From Vibrio tritonius (GTDB taxonomy: Bacteria; Pseudomonadota; Gammaproteobacteria; Enterobacterales; Vibrionaceae): 64,000 bases of DNA. The notes beneath the pieces are model-generated. The model searched no databases. It was not told the origin of the DNA and worked only from the letters and a program-made list of their open reading frames with translations. Each line of letters starts with the position of its first letter. Position 1 is the first letter of the stretch. The stretch lies in NCBI RefSeq assembly GCF_001547935.1, contig NZ_AP014636.1, positions 496,001-560,000 on the forward strand. Reading direction: 5' to 3'. Both the position numbers and the translations under genes were made by a program. Below, piece by piece: positions 25,639 to 34,399 of this stretch.

Positions 25639-26262
25639 ATGGAATGGTTTAGTTTTATGATTTTCGGGCTATTAATTGTGATTAGCCCTGGTGCAGATTT
25701 CGTTTTAGTATTCAAAAACAGTGTTCTTTTTGGCCGCAAGGCTGGGGCACTTACAGCCAGCGGCATTGGGATTGGTGTTTGTATCCATGTTACTTATTCA
25801 ATCGTTGGGATTAGCCAGCTAGTGCTGCACAACGTTTGGTTGTTTTCCATGATCAAGTACGCTGGAGCGGGCTATCTCGTTTATTTAGGTATTAATGGAT
25901 TACTTCATTCACAGTTTACGTTGCGGCAGCCAGAACCAAACTCTGTGGTGGACAAGCCAGATAGACATTCCAAATATTTGGTGCAAGGGTTCTTTTGCAA
26001 CTTACTGAATCCTAAAACGATGCTGTTTTTCCTAAGTGTTTTTAGCCAATTAATCTCAATGGATCAGGGCAATCACTCACTTTTTGTGCTTGGGTATGGA
26101 GTGTATATTGCGTCATTACATGTGGTTTGGTTCGCTCTGGTAGCTTACATCATGACATCTAAGAGAGCATCGACAGTCATGAACAGATTTGGTCAGCGTA
26201 TTAATCAATTGTGCGGTATGGGGTTAATCACTTTTGGTGCAGTGCTTTCGACCAATTCTTAA
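25639..26262 (+). CDS. LysE/RhtB-family amino-acid exporter
   Basis: A 207-residue membrane protein with six hydrophobic segments. 'MIFGLLIVISPGADFVLVFKN' contains the family SPGP-type motif, and 'LNPKTMLFFLSVF' is the conserved TM segment. An AAGGA box at 25624 supports the ATG at 25639 rather than the TTG at 25621. It is divergent from the LysR gene; export of amino acids or related small molecules is the family role. Confidence 0.85.
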   Translation: MEWFSFMIFGLLIVISPGADFVLVFKNSVLFGRKAGALTASGIGIGVCIHVTYSIVGISQLVLHNVWLFSMIKYAGAGYLVYLGINGLLHSQFTLRQPEPNSVVDKPDRHSKYLVQGFFCNLLNPKTMLFFLSVFSQLISMDQGNHSLFVLGYGVYIASLHVVWFALVAYIMTSKRASTVMNRFGQRINQLCGMGLITFGAVLSTNS

Positions 26263-26273
26263 TCACAACCAAC

Positions 26274-26316
26274 AAAAAGACACGAACCACGCAGCCAGTG
26301 GCTTGTGTCTTTTTTC
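26274..26316 (+). terminator. Rho-independent terminator after the LysE gene
   Basis: AAAAGACACGAACCAC and its approximate complement GTGGCTTGTGTCTTTT form a long stem ending in a T-run of six. It also faces the convergent lipase gene. Confidence 0.75.
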
Positions 26317-26329
26317 TAAATAGCTGACG

Positions 26330-27421
26330 CTACAGTGCGTCTGCGGTTTCAAATAGGTTGTCTTGTGGGTCTTTCGTGCTTCCACCATCGTATTGGACGA
26401 GATGATCGGTTGTTGCCATCCACAGTTTGACTTCATCGTTTGTTGTCGCAGCAGAAAGCCCCGCGAGGGTATTATCGGAAACGGTAGGGGTGGAATATGC
26501 TATCGACCAAAGGTAGAGCCAAATCGCAGCACTGTGTTTTTGTGACTGCTGTGTTTGATTAAAGAAACTGGTTTTTTCTTCCGCAAACGCTACAGAGTTT
26601 TGCAGCTCTTTATTTTCATCGCCAACAAAAATAGAAGAGGTCACAATAGAGGTACGATAAGAATCGATGGCGATATCTGCTGCTTTAAGGCGAGCGACAA
26701 TTTCCCGCGCTTTTTCGCCAACCCAGGCTCCGTCTAAGTAGCTTTTGGCATAGTTGGAATAAAAGGGGTCGAGCAGAGAAACACGCTGTGGCACTTCATT
26801 GTTATTGATCGCACCATTTGCCGCGAGTGTTACTAGCTCATCGGTTAAACGCAGAGCCAATTGGTTACCCAAACTGTGCCCAGCCAGACGAATATCACTG
26901 CCTTGATAACCAGACATCGCGTCTTCATAGGCGGCAAGCAGAAGTTCAGTGACGGTTTGGTCTGGTCCATCATGGTAATTGCCGTCACTGTCTAGCCAAC
27001 GCATCCCTTTATTGCCCTCAGTCGACCAAATTTTTGCTTCCGCATTTTTCACTTCGGATTCGTCGGCGAATTGGTCCCAATACAAAATACCAATATTGTA
27101 GCCTTCACTTATCCATAAGTTGGCAAAGTCCATATCTGGCCAACCGTTAGAATCATCTTCATAAAATGTTTGACGTTCTAGATCGACAATATGATCTTTT
27201 TGCCAGCCATGAATAAAGATTAATGTAGGTTTACTAGGGTCATAATAGGTGCTGCCATCTTTAGTGTCGGAAGAGGCTTTTTCATATTGGTTATTTGCGC
27301 CAAACCAATATAATCCATCGCTTAATTCATCAAAGTCACTTTGCGGGAAAACGTCGGTTCGTGCTTGTACACTAAAGCAGAGTGCAAAGCTCATCATTAA
27401 TAAAACAATTCTTTTTACCAT
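26330..27421 (-). CDS. Secreted alpha/beta-hydrolase (lipase-like)
   Basis: A 363-residue protein with a Sec signal (MVKRIVLLMMSFALCFSVQA, about 20 residues). The oxyanion 'LIFIHGWQKD' lies at about residues 66-75, and the nucleophile elbow is GHSLGNQ, with a Ser around residue 183. This fits the class of secreted lipase or phospholipase-like enzymes. It has no immediate operon partner. Substrate unresolved. Confidence 0.75.
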   Translation of the reverse strand: MVKRIVLLMMSFALCFSVQARTDVFPQSDFDELSDGLYWFGANNQYEKASSDTKDGSTYYDPSKPTLIFIHGWQKDHIVDLERQTFYEDDSNGWPDMDFANLWISEGYNIGILYWDQFADESEVKNAEAKIWSTEGNKGMRWLDSDGNYHDGPDQTVTELLLAAYEDAMSGYQGSDIRLAGHSLGNQLALRLTDELVTLAANGAINNNEVPQRVSLLDPFYSNYAKSYLDGAWVGEKAREIVARLKAADIAIDSYRTSIVTSSIFVGDENKELQNSVAFAEEKTSFFNQTQQSQKHSAAIWLYLWSIAYSTPTVSDNTLAGLSAATTNDEVKLWMATTDHLVQYDGGSTKDPQDNLFETADAL

Positions 27422-27762
27422 TCTTCATAATCCTTCAAATAATTAAGTGGTGAGTCTGGCTGCAAATAAATGAAATCTTATGCATATAGAGAGAAGTTTA
27501 ACCAGTGTTCGTTAAGTGTTATGGAATGGGGATCGCCAGCAAAATACGTCGATAATTCGCTGAGAGATGAGACTTACACTGAGCCATAACCGTAATACTT
27601 TTGAAAGCTGGTTAGCCTGATTAGAAAGCGATCACACATTAGTGTAAAGGTGAGTATTGCTTGTTGGCATTGTGACGAAGGTTATGAAGCGAATAATTTA
27701 AATTATCTACAGTGAAGTTGGCAATGCGGTTTAGACGTTACACCTGACAAGAGGGCGTAAAT
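27422..27762 (+). other. Intergenic region without recognisable features
   Basis: Between the divergent lipase and small membrane protein genes. It has mixed composition, and no long palindrome, RNA gene or conserved box was seen beyond the presumed promoters. Confidence 0.5.
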
Positions 27763-28110
27763 ATGATTAACCAAACCAATCAAAATCTACAAGTAAGTTA
27801 TGAAAAAATAGAGGAATATTCAAAACTATTGAGTCGTTCCTCTTTTATTGCTTTTCTGGCAACTTATGCGTACATGGAATTTTTTTTGAACATGCGCAAT
27901 AGCTTAGTAGACAGTCTACTGTTTGTCATCATGGGTACCATCCTGAATAACTTTTGTTTACTGCCTGCATTTGTCAATTTGCGCACTAAATGGCCACACC
28001 TTTCTGTGCTTTGGTCCATTTGTGATATTTCCATTACCGTGGTTGTTACTGCGGCGGTTTATTACTTGTGTTTTTCGGAAGAACTTAGCTTAATTAAATT
28101 GCTGATGTAG
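27763..28110 (+). CDS. Small membrane protein, unknown function
   Basis: 115 residues, with a cytoplasmic-looking polar N terminus (1-26) and three hydrophobic stretches at about 27-43, 47-71 and 82-104. No recognised family. A ribosome-binding-like GAGGGCG lies 6 bases before the ATG. It is followed by a hairpin terminator, so it is a single-gene unit. Confidence 0.55.
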   Translation: MINQTNQNLQVSYEKIEEYSKLLSRSSFIAFLATYAYMEFFLNMRNSLVDSLLFVIMGTILNNFCLLPAFVNLRTKWPHLSVLWSICDISITVVVTAAVYYLCFSEELSLIKLLM

Positions 28111-28175
28111 CCAAGCGGCTAAACAACCACAGCTCACGAAGGAAATAGTAATAGCCTTACTGAAAAATCTCGAAG

Positions 28176-28213
28176 TTAAGGGGGCGATTTTGCCGATCAA
28201 CCCCTTAATTTTT
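28176..28213 (+). terminator. Hairpin terminator
   Basis: TTAAGGGG pairs with CCCCTTAA across a 17-base loop and is followed by a T-rich run (TTTTTATTC). It terminates the small membrane protein gene. Confidence 0.65.
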
Positions 28214-28324
28214 ATTCATTTTGCGTATATTTTTCGATGAGATAGTGTTCTTGTGCCAAAATTAAGCTAATTCGATTGGGTAATATAAATATCCAGTAAG
28301 ACTTTTGGCTTGGTGAAGCGATAA

Positions 28325-30187
28325 ATGGTGAAACAATCTGATTATTCAGCAATGTACGATAGAGCCCTTGAGCAATTAAAGCGTTCAACGGTTGATCGTA
28401 TTCCAGAGCTGAATGCTTTGATAACGCTTACTTCGGAAACATTCCGTTGTCCCATGGTCGTGTTATCGCTCAACGATGACACCCAGAACAAGTCGCCACA
28501 ATTGTTTATCTCATCCGTTGGTGTAGAAGAGACCTTTATTGATAGTCCAGACTCTTTTTGTCGCTATGTATACTCCAGTCAGTCAATACAAGTGATAGAG
28601 GACCCGCAAACGGATCCGCGCTCATGTAATAGTCCTATTATTATTGAAAAAAAGACCCAATTTTGTGCCGGTTGCCCAATCACTCTGGATGATAAAGAAG
28701 TGATTGGTTCGTTAAGTATTTTTGACGATAAGCACCGGAAATTTAGTGAGGGCGAAAAAAAACAGCTACAGGCATTTGCCCAAATTGTCGGCGGCTTGCT
28801 GCGTTCGAACTTAAATTGGCTACAAGCAAAGTTGGCTTTAGAAGAAGTGGAAGCTGCACGATTATTGTTAGAACGTAAGAGCGCTTTGTTTGATGAGCTT
28901 GCAAAAGCCTCAGGAGTTGGTGGGTGGGAATACGACATTGAAAATGATGACTTGGTCTGGACTCAGCAAACTCGTGAAATTGTGGGCGTGGATTCGGACT
29001 TTGTTCCCACTATGGAGAGTGGCTTTGCCTATTTTGCGCCAGAAGCGCGACATATTATTGAAGACACTGTGAATAAGGCGCTTGTTAGCGACGGTATTTG
29101 GGCGAGTGAATTACCTTTTATTAATGCACAAGGTAAGCACATGTGGGTAAAAACCACCGGTCAGGGGATGTACAAAGATGGCAAACTGTATCGTTTAATC
29201 GGTTCGTTCCAAGACGTTTCAGAACGTAAATTGCTCGAACAAAAAATGAGTGAAAATGAACGTTTAATGCAAGCGAAAAACGATGAATTGAGTGCGATTG
29301 TTAACCATATTCCTCAGGGGGTTGCAGTGTATGACGTTCGTGGTTTGCTTAAATATTGGAATAGTCAATATATTGATGTGTATAAGAAAAATACATCACA
29401 AGTGCGGATGAGGAATTCTTTTCGTGAGTTTTTGCGTACTCGATTTGAGCGTAAAGAAACCACAGAACAACCAGATGATGTACTCGAACAGATGTATGAT
29501 GCGTTTGATGCTGGTTTGCCATTACGTAAAGTCTATCACTTAAATTCTGGTCAAATTGTGGAGGCTCTGTACAACCAGTTACCTGACCATGGATGGATTT
29601 GTACTTCAGAAGACATCACTGAACGAGAAAAAAGTCGTGAGAAAATCCAACATGCCGCTCACCATGACATTCTTACTGGGTTAGCTAATCGAACTCAATT
29701 TAATCATTATGTCGAAAAACTTCCTAAGCTTACTCAAGAGGCCGATGAGCACCATATGTTGATGCTGATCGACCTTGATTACTTTAAAGATGTAAATGAC
29801 CACTACGGTCATGGCGCTGGTGATACGGTATTAAAAAACGTTGCTCTGCGACTAAAAAGCTCCGTGAGGGAAACCGATTTAGTGTGCCGTTTTGGTGGTG
29901 ATGAATTTGCAATTTTGCTTATCAGTGGTCACAACCTTTATCAGGTTGCACAAGAAATGGCAGAGCGGATTGTCAATTCAATCAGTCAGCCGTTTGATAT
30001 TGGCGGTAAAGAGGTTCACATCGGGGTCAGCATTGGTGTGAGTTGGATTGATGAAGAGGACAAAGAGTTGAATGAAGCGTTGAAACGAGCTGACCTTGCT
30101 CTGTATCAAACCAAAACGCACGGACGCAATGGGTTTAGGTTTTATCAAGACCACATGACAGAGGACAATTCATTTAAGGATGAGTAG
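28325..30187 (+). CDS. GAF-PAS-PAS-GGDEF diguanylate cyclase
   Basis: 620 residues without transmembrane segments. A GAF-like sensor (about 20-165) is followed by a PAS domain (about 185-300), a second PAS_7-type domain (about 315-430) and a GGDEF domain (about 445-605). The active site RFGGDEF has GGDEF at residues 524-528, so it should be catalytic. An inhibitory RxxD site (RETD) sits at 515-518, five residues before GGDEF, giving product feedback. It makes cyclic di-GMP in response to cytoplasmic signals. No EAL domain is present. Confidence 0.9.
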   Translation: MVKQSDYSAMYDRALEQLKRSTVDRIPELNALITLTSETFRCPMVVLSLNDDTQNKSPQLFISSVGVEETFIDSPDSFCRYVYSSQSIQVIEDPQTDPRSCNSPIIIEKKTQFCAGCPITLDDKEVIGSLSIFDDKHRKFSEGEKKQLQAFAQIVGGLLRSNLNWLQAKLALEEVEAARLLLERKSALFDELAKASGVGGWEYDIENDDLVWTQQTREIVGVDSDFVPTMESGFAYFAPEARHIIEDTVNKALVSDGIWASELPFINAQGKHMWVKTTGQGMYKDGKLYRLIGSFQDVSERKLLEQKMSENERLMQAKNDELSAIVNHIPQGVAVYDVRGLLKYWNSQYIDVYKKNTSQVRMRNSFREFLRTRFERKETTEQPDDVLEQMYDAFDAGLPLRKVYHLNSGQIVEALYNQLPDHGWICTSEDITEREKSREKIQHAAHHDILTGLANRTQFNHYVEKLPKLTQEADEHHMLMLIDLDYFKDVNDHYGHGAGDTVLKNVALRLKSSVRETDLVCRFGGDEFAILLISGHNLYQVAQEMAERIVNSISQPFDIGGKEVHIGVSIGVSWIDEEDKELNEALKRADLALYQTKTHGRNGFRFYQDHMTEDNSFKDE

Positions 30188-30267
30188 GGTGCCACGCATG
30201 TGCTTTATATACCACTAAACAATCGTCAATATAATAATAGTCTGTTTTTATAGATATGTTTGATAGT

Positions 30268-30288
30268 GATACTATCTAGTACAGTTTT
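30268..30288 (+). promoter_or_regulatory. Repeated operator, copy 1
   Basis: This 21 bp box has the palindrome TACTA-TC-TAGTA followed by CAGTTTT. It is repeated at 30365-30385 with only the two spacer bases changed. The repeat spacing and symmetry fit a TetR-type operator upstream of the EamA gene. Confidence 0.55.
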
Positions 30289-30364
30289 CTATATCAACGT
30301 GAAGGTATTTTCTCATGTTTTCCTTTACTGGCTATTAATTCATAGTTGATCACAAAACTCATTC

Positions 30365-30385
30365 GATACTAAGTAGTACAGTTTT
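30365..30385 (+). promoter_or_regulatory. Repeated operator, copy 2, overlapping a -35 box
   Basis: TACTA-AG-TAGTA followed by CAGTTTT, overlapping TTGACA at 30384-30389. Binding would be expected to block polymerase. The EamA ATG lies only 29 bases after the box and has no clear Shine-Dalgarno, so the message could be leaderless. Confidence 0.6.
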
Positions 30386-30413
30386 GACATTGTCTTACTG
30401 ATGTTGAATACCG

Positions 30414-31340
30414 ATGCCTTATCTTTTACTTACTCTTGCGGCCATGTTCTGGGGCGGTAATTATGTTGTGGGCCATGTGCTCGTTGCTCATGCCGACCCT
30501 ATTGTGATGACCCAAGCTCGCTGGTTGCTCACAGCACTCTTGCTCTCTTTGTTCTACTTTCAACAAGTAAAACAGCATTGGCGAGCGATTAAAGGTTCAT
30601 TGAGTTCTATCTTCTTTCTCGCCATCTTTGGTCAAGTGCTCTTTCCATTGACCTTGTATATTGGGTTACAAACCACATCTTCCCTGAACGCTGCAATTTA
30701 CATGTCCGCGACACCTGGCGTAGTGCTGTTGATTAACTTCCTGATTTTTCGCGATCATATTACAAGGAATAATGTCATTGGTGTGGTATTGAGCTCCTTT
30801 GGTGTGTTATTTCTCATAATGAAAGGGGATATAGGTAATGTGCAGTCACTTACACATCTTAATCATGGTGATGTATGGGCAATGGGGTCGGCTTTAAGTT
30901 GGGCGTTTTACTGTTCGTTTTTGCGGATTAAGGATAAAAGCATTTCGAGTAATGCGTTTGTTACCACGAGCTCGCTGATTGGTGCTACCGTGTTAATCCC
31001 AATTGTCACTTATTATGTATTAATACACCCACAGGTCGATTTGAGCTCATATGGGCAAATCTCGTTTTGGACAGGGCTAATATATCTTGTTGTATTCCCA
31101 TCTTGGTTATCCTACGTATTTTGGAATAAGGGAATTGGTGAAATCGGTGCGACGCGAGGAGAAATTTATACTCACATCATACCGTTATCTGGCGGTGTTT
31201 TCAGTATCACTTTTCTTGATGTAGCAATTGAAAATTACCACTGGGTGAGCGCGCTTTTGATCGCATTGGGCATTTGGTTATGTTCAAAAAAAAGTAAGCA
31301 GTCTAGTGGGGTTAGAGTTGCCCACCCTCAGCATAAATAA
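30414..31340 (+). CDS. EamA/DMT-family transporter
   Basis: 308 residues, about ten hydrophobic segments in two EamA repeats, starting 'LLLTLAAMFWGGNYVVG' with the family FWGxN motif. It resembles RhaT/YdcZ-type exporters of small metabolites. It is convergent with the TetR gene, whose stop overlaps the 3' end by 29 bases. The upstream region has two near-identical palindromic boxes, which suggests repression. Substrate unknown. Confidence 0.85.
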   Translation: MPYLLLTLAAMFWGGNYVVGHVLVAHADPIVMTQARWLLTALLLSLFYFQQVKQHWRAIKGSLSSIFFLAIFGQVLFPLTLYIGLQTTSSLNAAIYMSATPGVVLLINFLIFRDHITRNNVIGVVLSSFGVLFLIMKGDIGNVQSLTHLNHGDVWAMGSALSWAFYCSFLRIKDKSISSNAFVTTSSLIGATVLIPIVTYYVLIHPQVDLSSYGQISFWTGLIYLVVFPSWLSYVFWNKGIGEIGATRGEIYTHIIPLSGGVFSITFLDVAIENYHWVSALLIALGIWLCSKKSKQSSGVRVAHPQHK

Positions 31341-31890
31341 GTGCTTTAACGGCTTGCCATGCGGTGGTTATTGGGGGGTATTCTTGCAATTCATGGTTAT
31401 TAGACGCTTGCGCAATAATAGCACCGTCGATAAGCATTAAAATCGCGGTTGAGATTCGCTCTGCAGCTTCAGGTTTTAATACTGCTCGTAAAATTGCTTG
31501 TAGCTCACTAAGCATCTCAGTACGGAAAGCGCTATTCAACTGTTGGATTTTTGGATTGGTATTACCCGTTTCAAATAAGGCACGACTGAACATACAACCA
31601 TTAAAGGTCTCTTGTTCAAACCACGCCTGATAATACTGAAAGATGCCCCACAGTTGCTCTTTGGCTGTAGGAGATGTTTTGGTTATCGCTTGAATGGCAT
31701 CAATAAATTGTTGATGCTTTTTCGTTAACACTGCATCAATTAACTTATCCTTATCTTCGAAGTGACGATAAAAGGTCATTTTCGACACCTTTGCTGTTTC
31801 ACAAATCTTATCAATGCTCGGAGAGTTATAACCATAGGCTGTGAACACCGTTGTGGCTGCATCAATAATTATGTCTGCTTTGGTAGTCAA
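31312..31890 (-). CDS. TetR-family transcriptional regulator
   Basis: 192 residues with an N-terminal TetR helix-turn-helix at about 23-45 (SIDKICETAKVSKMTFYRHF) and a TetR C-terminal ligand-binding part. It converges on the EamA gene with 29 bp of overlap. It is the obvious candidate repressor for the duplicated operator upstream of that gene. The TACTA-TAGTA palindrome does not occur upstream of its own start, so it is probably not autoregulated through the same box. Confidence 0.85.
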   Translation of the reverse strand: MTTKADIIIDAATTVFTAYGYNSPSIDKICETAKVSKMTFYRHFEDKDKLIDAVLTKKHQQFIDAIQAITKTSPTAKEQLWGIFQYYQAWFEQETFNGCMFSRALFETGNTNPKIQQLNSAFRTEMLSELQAILRAVLKPEAAERISTAILMLIDGAIIAQASNNHELQEYPPITTAWQAVKALIYAEGGQL

Positions 31891-32004
31891 TGTGAGATTC
31901 CTTTTATCTTTGTGGAATATTGATTTTCAAGTCTATTTATCTGCAGTTAGCTTATGTCTTCAATCATTATTAATACAAACGAGCAGAGATTATTGTGTGA
32001 GAGT

Positions 32005-32550
32005 TTAAGTGTAATGCACCAAATTCTGAAACCTCACTTGCTCGGTTTTGGCTCGGTAGACATGGGGCTGATCGGCAAAAAAACGGGCGGTGTCATTGGG
32101 ATTAAGTGTGTGCCATTCGTTATCGAAAAACAGCTCTAAGCTGCCTTCAATCACCCATACTGTTTCCATCACTCCAAGGGCGTGGGCAGTCGAGTGTTGC
32201 TCATGGTGAGCGAATAGGGAAATGTCGAACATTTCGAATTTTACTCGGGGATCGTAAGGCATTAACGTGGTCATTTGCATATTAGGATCCTCTGGAAACT
32301 CTGTTTCTTCCCGTTCATGCTCTTGCGATATCTGCCCAAGGAAAGCGGAAAAAGAGGTATCTAGACCACTGGCGATTTGCCATAACTTAGCAATGGTAGG
32401 GCTAGACTCTTCACGCTCGATTTGACCCAACATGGCTTTGGAAACGCCAGTCAATTTTGCCACCGCATCGAGGCTTAATTGACGTTCACTGCGAATCGCT
32501 TTTAGGTGCTGAGCAATATGCTGTTTCAAATGAGATTCTGCGTTGGTCAT
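32005..32550 (-). CDS. XRE-cupin transcriptional regulator
   Basis: 181 residues: an N-terminal HTH_3 domain (about 10-65) with 'LDAVAKLTGVSKAMLGQIER', then a cupin_2 domain (about 105-180, 'VMETVWVIEGSLELFFDNEW'). Such fusions sense a small molecule in the cupin barrel. Target unknown. It lies upstream of a mobile-DNA patch. Confidence 0.85.
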   Translation of the reverse strand: MTNAESHLKQHIAQHLKAIRSERQLSLDAVAKLTGVSKAMLGQIEREESSPTIAKLWQIASGLDTSFSAFLGQISQEHEREETEFPEDPNMQMTTLMPYDPRVKFEMFDISLFAHHEQHSTAHALGVMETVWVIEGSLELFFDNEWHTLNPNDTARFFADQPHVYRAKTEQVRFQNLVHYT

Positions 32551-32609
32551 GACAATCCTTAATGCTTAACACGCCAAAGATTAAACATATCATAGAGTTA
32601 ATGTAGTTG

Positions 32610-32728
32610 AAATTTACGAGGACACACGCCCTTATTCAACACATACTTTTGTCCATTCGTGGTGAACAAAGGCTATTGCTTCAAGACCGGTTTTTCATGG
32701 TATTAAAGGTGTGTGTCCTGCTTATTCT
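32610..32728. mobile_element. MITE-like repeat, copy A (119 bp)
   Basis: Starts AAATTTACGAGGACACACG and ends TGTGTGTCCTGCTTATTCT. The ends carry a short inverted repeat (AGGACACAC-type). A second copy, about 90 per cent identical by eye, lies at 34178-34297 in the same orientation. Both resemble the ends of the RAYT element at 62552-63992, so this is probably a non-autonomous derivative. It overlaps the 3' end of the broken gene at 32722-33012. Confidence 0.7.
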
Positions 32729-33012
32729 TTCAAGGTAAAACTCCAAAATGCACTCCAAGGAAATATTGTGATTAGCGGCATGCTTTGGAAGCCATTCACG
32801 ATAATGAAATATCGATCTTCTAATTCTGGGGTGAGCTGAAACACTTCCTCTGTGCGAACTGGAACCTAAGAAATCTGAACAGGCTTACCTTTGTTTAGCC
32901 GAGCTAACGTATATAGTTCTTCGAATACAAATGCCCCATCAATACAGTTGCATCCACCAACAAACGAGTGGACAAAGTTGTGAGCCATTGATTTTATTAA
33001 CTTATACTTCAT
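32722..33012 (-). pseudogene. Small unknown gene broken by one in-frame stop
   Basis: Read on the minus strand from the ATG at 33012, one frame runs 97 codons to a TAA at 32724-32722, interrupted only by a TAG at codon 49 (32868-32866). The first half reads MKYKLIKSMAHNFVHSFVGG, then 'CNCIDGAFVFEELYTLARLN'; after the stop it continues VPVRTEEVFQLTPELEDRYF. Open reading for 96 sense codons suggests a real 95-residue-type protein with a single nonsense change (Trp or Gln to TAG). Its final codons lie in the end of MITE copy A, so the 3' end may also be replaced. Function unknown; too short for most ORF callers. Confidence 0.55.
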
Positions 33013-33062
33013 GTTAACCCTGAGTTATAACGTGTAGCTCAATTGCAGACTGCTGGCGCTAA

Positions 33063-33383
<321 letters not shown>

Positions 33384-33420
33384 TTATTGACGCCATACTC
33401 GTTTGTTATAACACAACTGC

Positions 33421-33708
33421 TCAGACGTCATCTTTTGTTAAAATCTGCCGACAATTTCTTATTGTAAGTATTTGTATTTCAAGACCAATACTATAAATTA
33501 TACGATAGTTACCAAAAATAATTTCCCGATAATTGGAATTATGCAATTCTGGAACTAACCGCCCCATTTCAGGCATTGTTCCTAATAATTCTGTTTTATC
33601 AAAAACGTCATTAACCCAATTTTCTGCTGCGACAGGATCGTCAAGTGAAATAAATTCAGCTGCATCCCCTAATTTTTCAAGTGCTAATGGAGACCAAACA
33701 ACATTCAT
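33421..33708 (-). CDS. RelE/ParE-family toxin
   Basis: 95 residues with the ParE/RelE fold: 'VWSPLALEKLGDAAEFIS' start and the conserved 'YREIIFGNYRIIYSI' strand. It is translated after the antitoxin, with a 4-bp overlap. ParE members target gyrase and RelE members cut mRNA; the type cannot be decided from these motifs. Confidence 0.85.
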   Translation of the reverse strand: MNVVWSPLALEKLGDAAEFISLDDPVAAENWVNDVFDKTELLGTMPEMGRLVPELHNSNYREIIFGNYRIIYSIGLEIQILTIRNCRQILTKDDV

Positions 33709-33986
33709 TTCTTAATGCGCCCCAGTACACTAGCTCGAGCGTCTTCATTTGAAATCCCCAGACCTGAAGCTAGTTGGGCTTCTGCTGTTCGCATTTCTTC
33801 AAGTAATTCAATCTTCTCTTGCATTGCTTCGTATTCTTCTACATCTAGAACAACAGCAACACCTTTTCCCCGTTGGGTAATGACTAATGGACGTCTAGTC
33901 TCATTGATTTGTTTGATAAATGAAGCCACACCTGAACGAAATTCAGATAACGGTCTGATATCTTGATCAAAACGGATACGGTTCAT
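33705..33986 (-). CDS. Phd/YefM-family antitoxin
   Basis: 93 residues. The N-terminal Phd domain 'DQDIRPLSEFRSGVASFIKQ' and 'RPLVITQRGKGVAVVLD' is the DNA-binding and dimerisation part; the C-terminal half should bind the toxin. An AGGAG site sits 8 bases before the ATG. The toxin gene overlaps by 4 bp, in the usual antitoxin-toxin order. It likely represses its own promoter through the palindrome at 34000-34019. Confidence 0.88.
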   Translation of the reverse strand: MNRIRFDQDIRPLSEFRSGVASFIKQINETRRPLVITQRGKGVAVVLDVEEYEAMQEKIELLEEMRTAEAQLASGLGISNEDARASVLGRIKK

Positions 33987-33999
33987 AGTAGAGCTCCTG

Positions 34000-34019
34000 T
34001 TGTACTAAATTACGTACAA
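34000..34019 (-). promoter_or_regulatory. Putative autoregulatory operator of the toxin-antitoxin pair
   Basis: TTGTAC and GTACAA are perfect inverted half-sites 8 bases apart, just upstream of the antitoxin start. Phd/YefM-type regulators bind palindromes with a TGTAC core, so the location and sequence fit. Confidence 0.6.
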
Positions 34020-34177
34020 ATAATAGTTCAACTTAACGTAACAAGCAAGGTGGCTGATTTTGAGTTAGAACAAGTGCCTTTTCAGCAGACATTGTCTTTA
34101 TAAAATGTTCAGAAAGTAAAGATACCATAGCAACAACATACTGCTACATCGGTCTTATCGTTCGTGAAAAATTTACT

Positions 34178-34297
34178 AAATTTACGAGGACACACGCCCT
34201 TATTCAACTCAAACTTTTGCCCATTCGTGGCGACCAAAGGCTATTGCTTCAAGACCGGTTTTTTTATGGTATTAAAGGTGAGTGTCCTGTTTATTCT
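34178..34297. mobile_element. MITE-like repeat, copy B (120 bp)
   Basis: A near copy of 32610-32728, sharing AAATTTACGAGGACACACG at the start and TGAGTGTCCTGTTTATTCT at the end, with conserved interior (CTATTGCTTCAAGACCGG). Direct copies A and B bracket the broken gene, IS110 remnant and toxin-antitoxin genes. It is otherwise non-coding. Confidence 0.72.
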
Positions 34298-34399
34298 GTT
34301 TATCGCTGTTTATTGATCGTTGTGATGCTGATCTTGTTTATCTTATTGTTTTTTATGGTATACGGTTAGGTATCTTCAAATAAAAGAGTCAATTCTGTT

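Noticed and set aside
31954..32139. 61-codon frame opposite the XRE-cupin gene
   Set aside because: Overlaps the confident cupin domain gene on the other strand.
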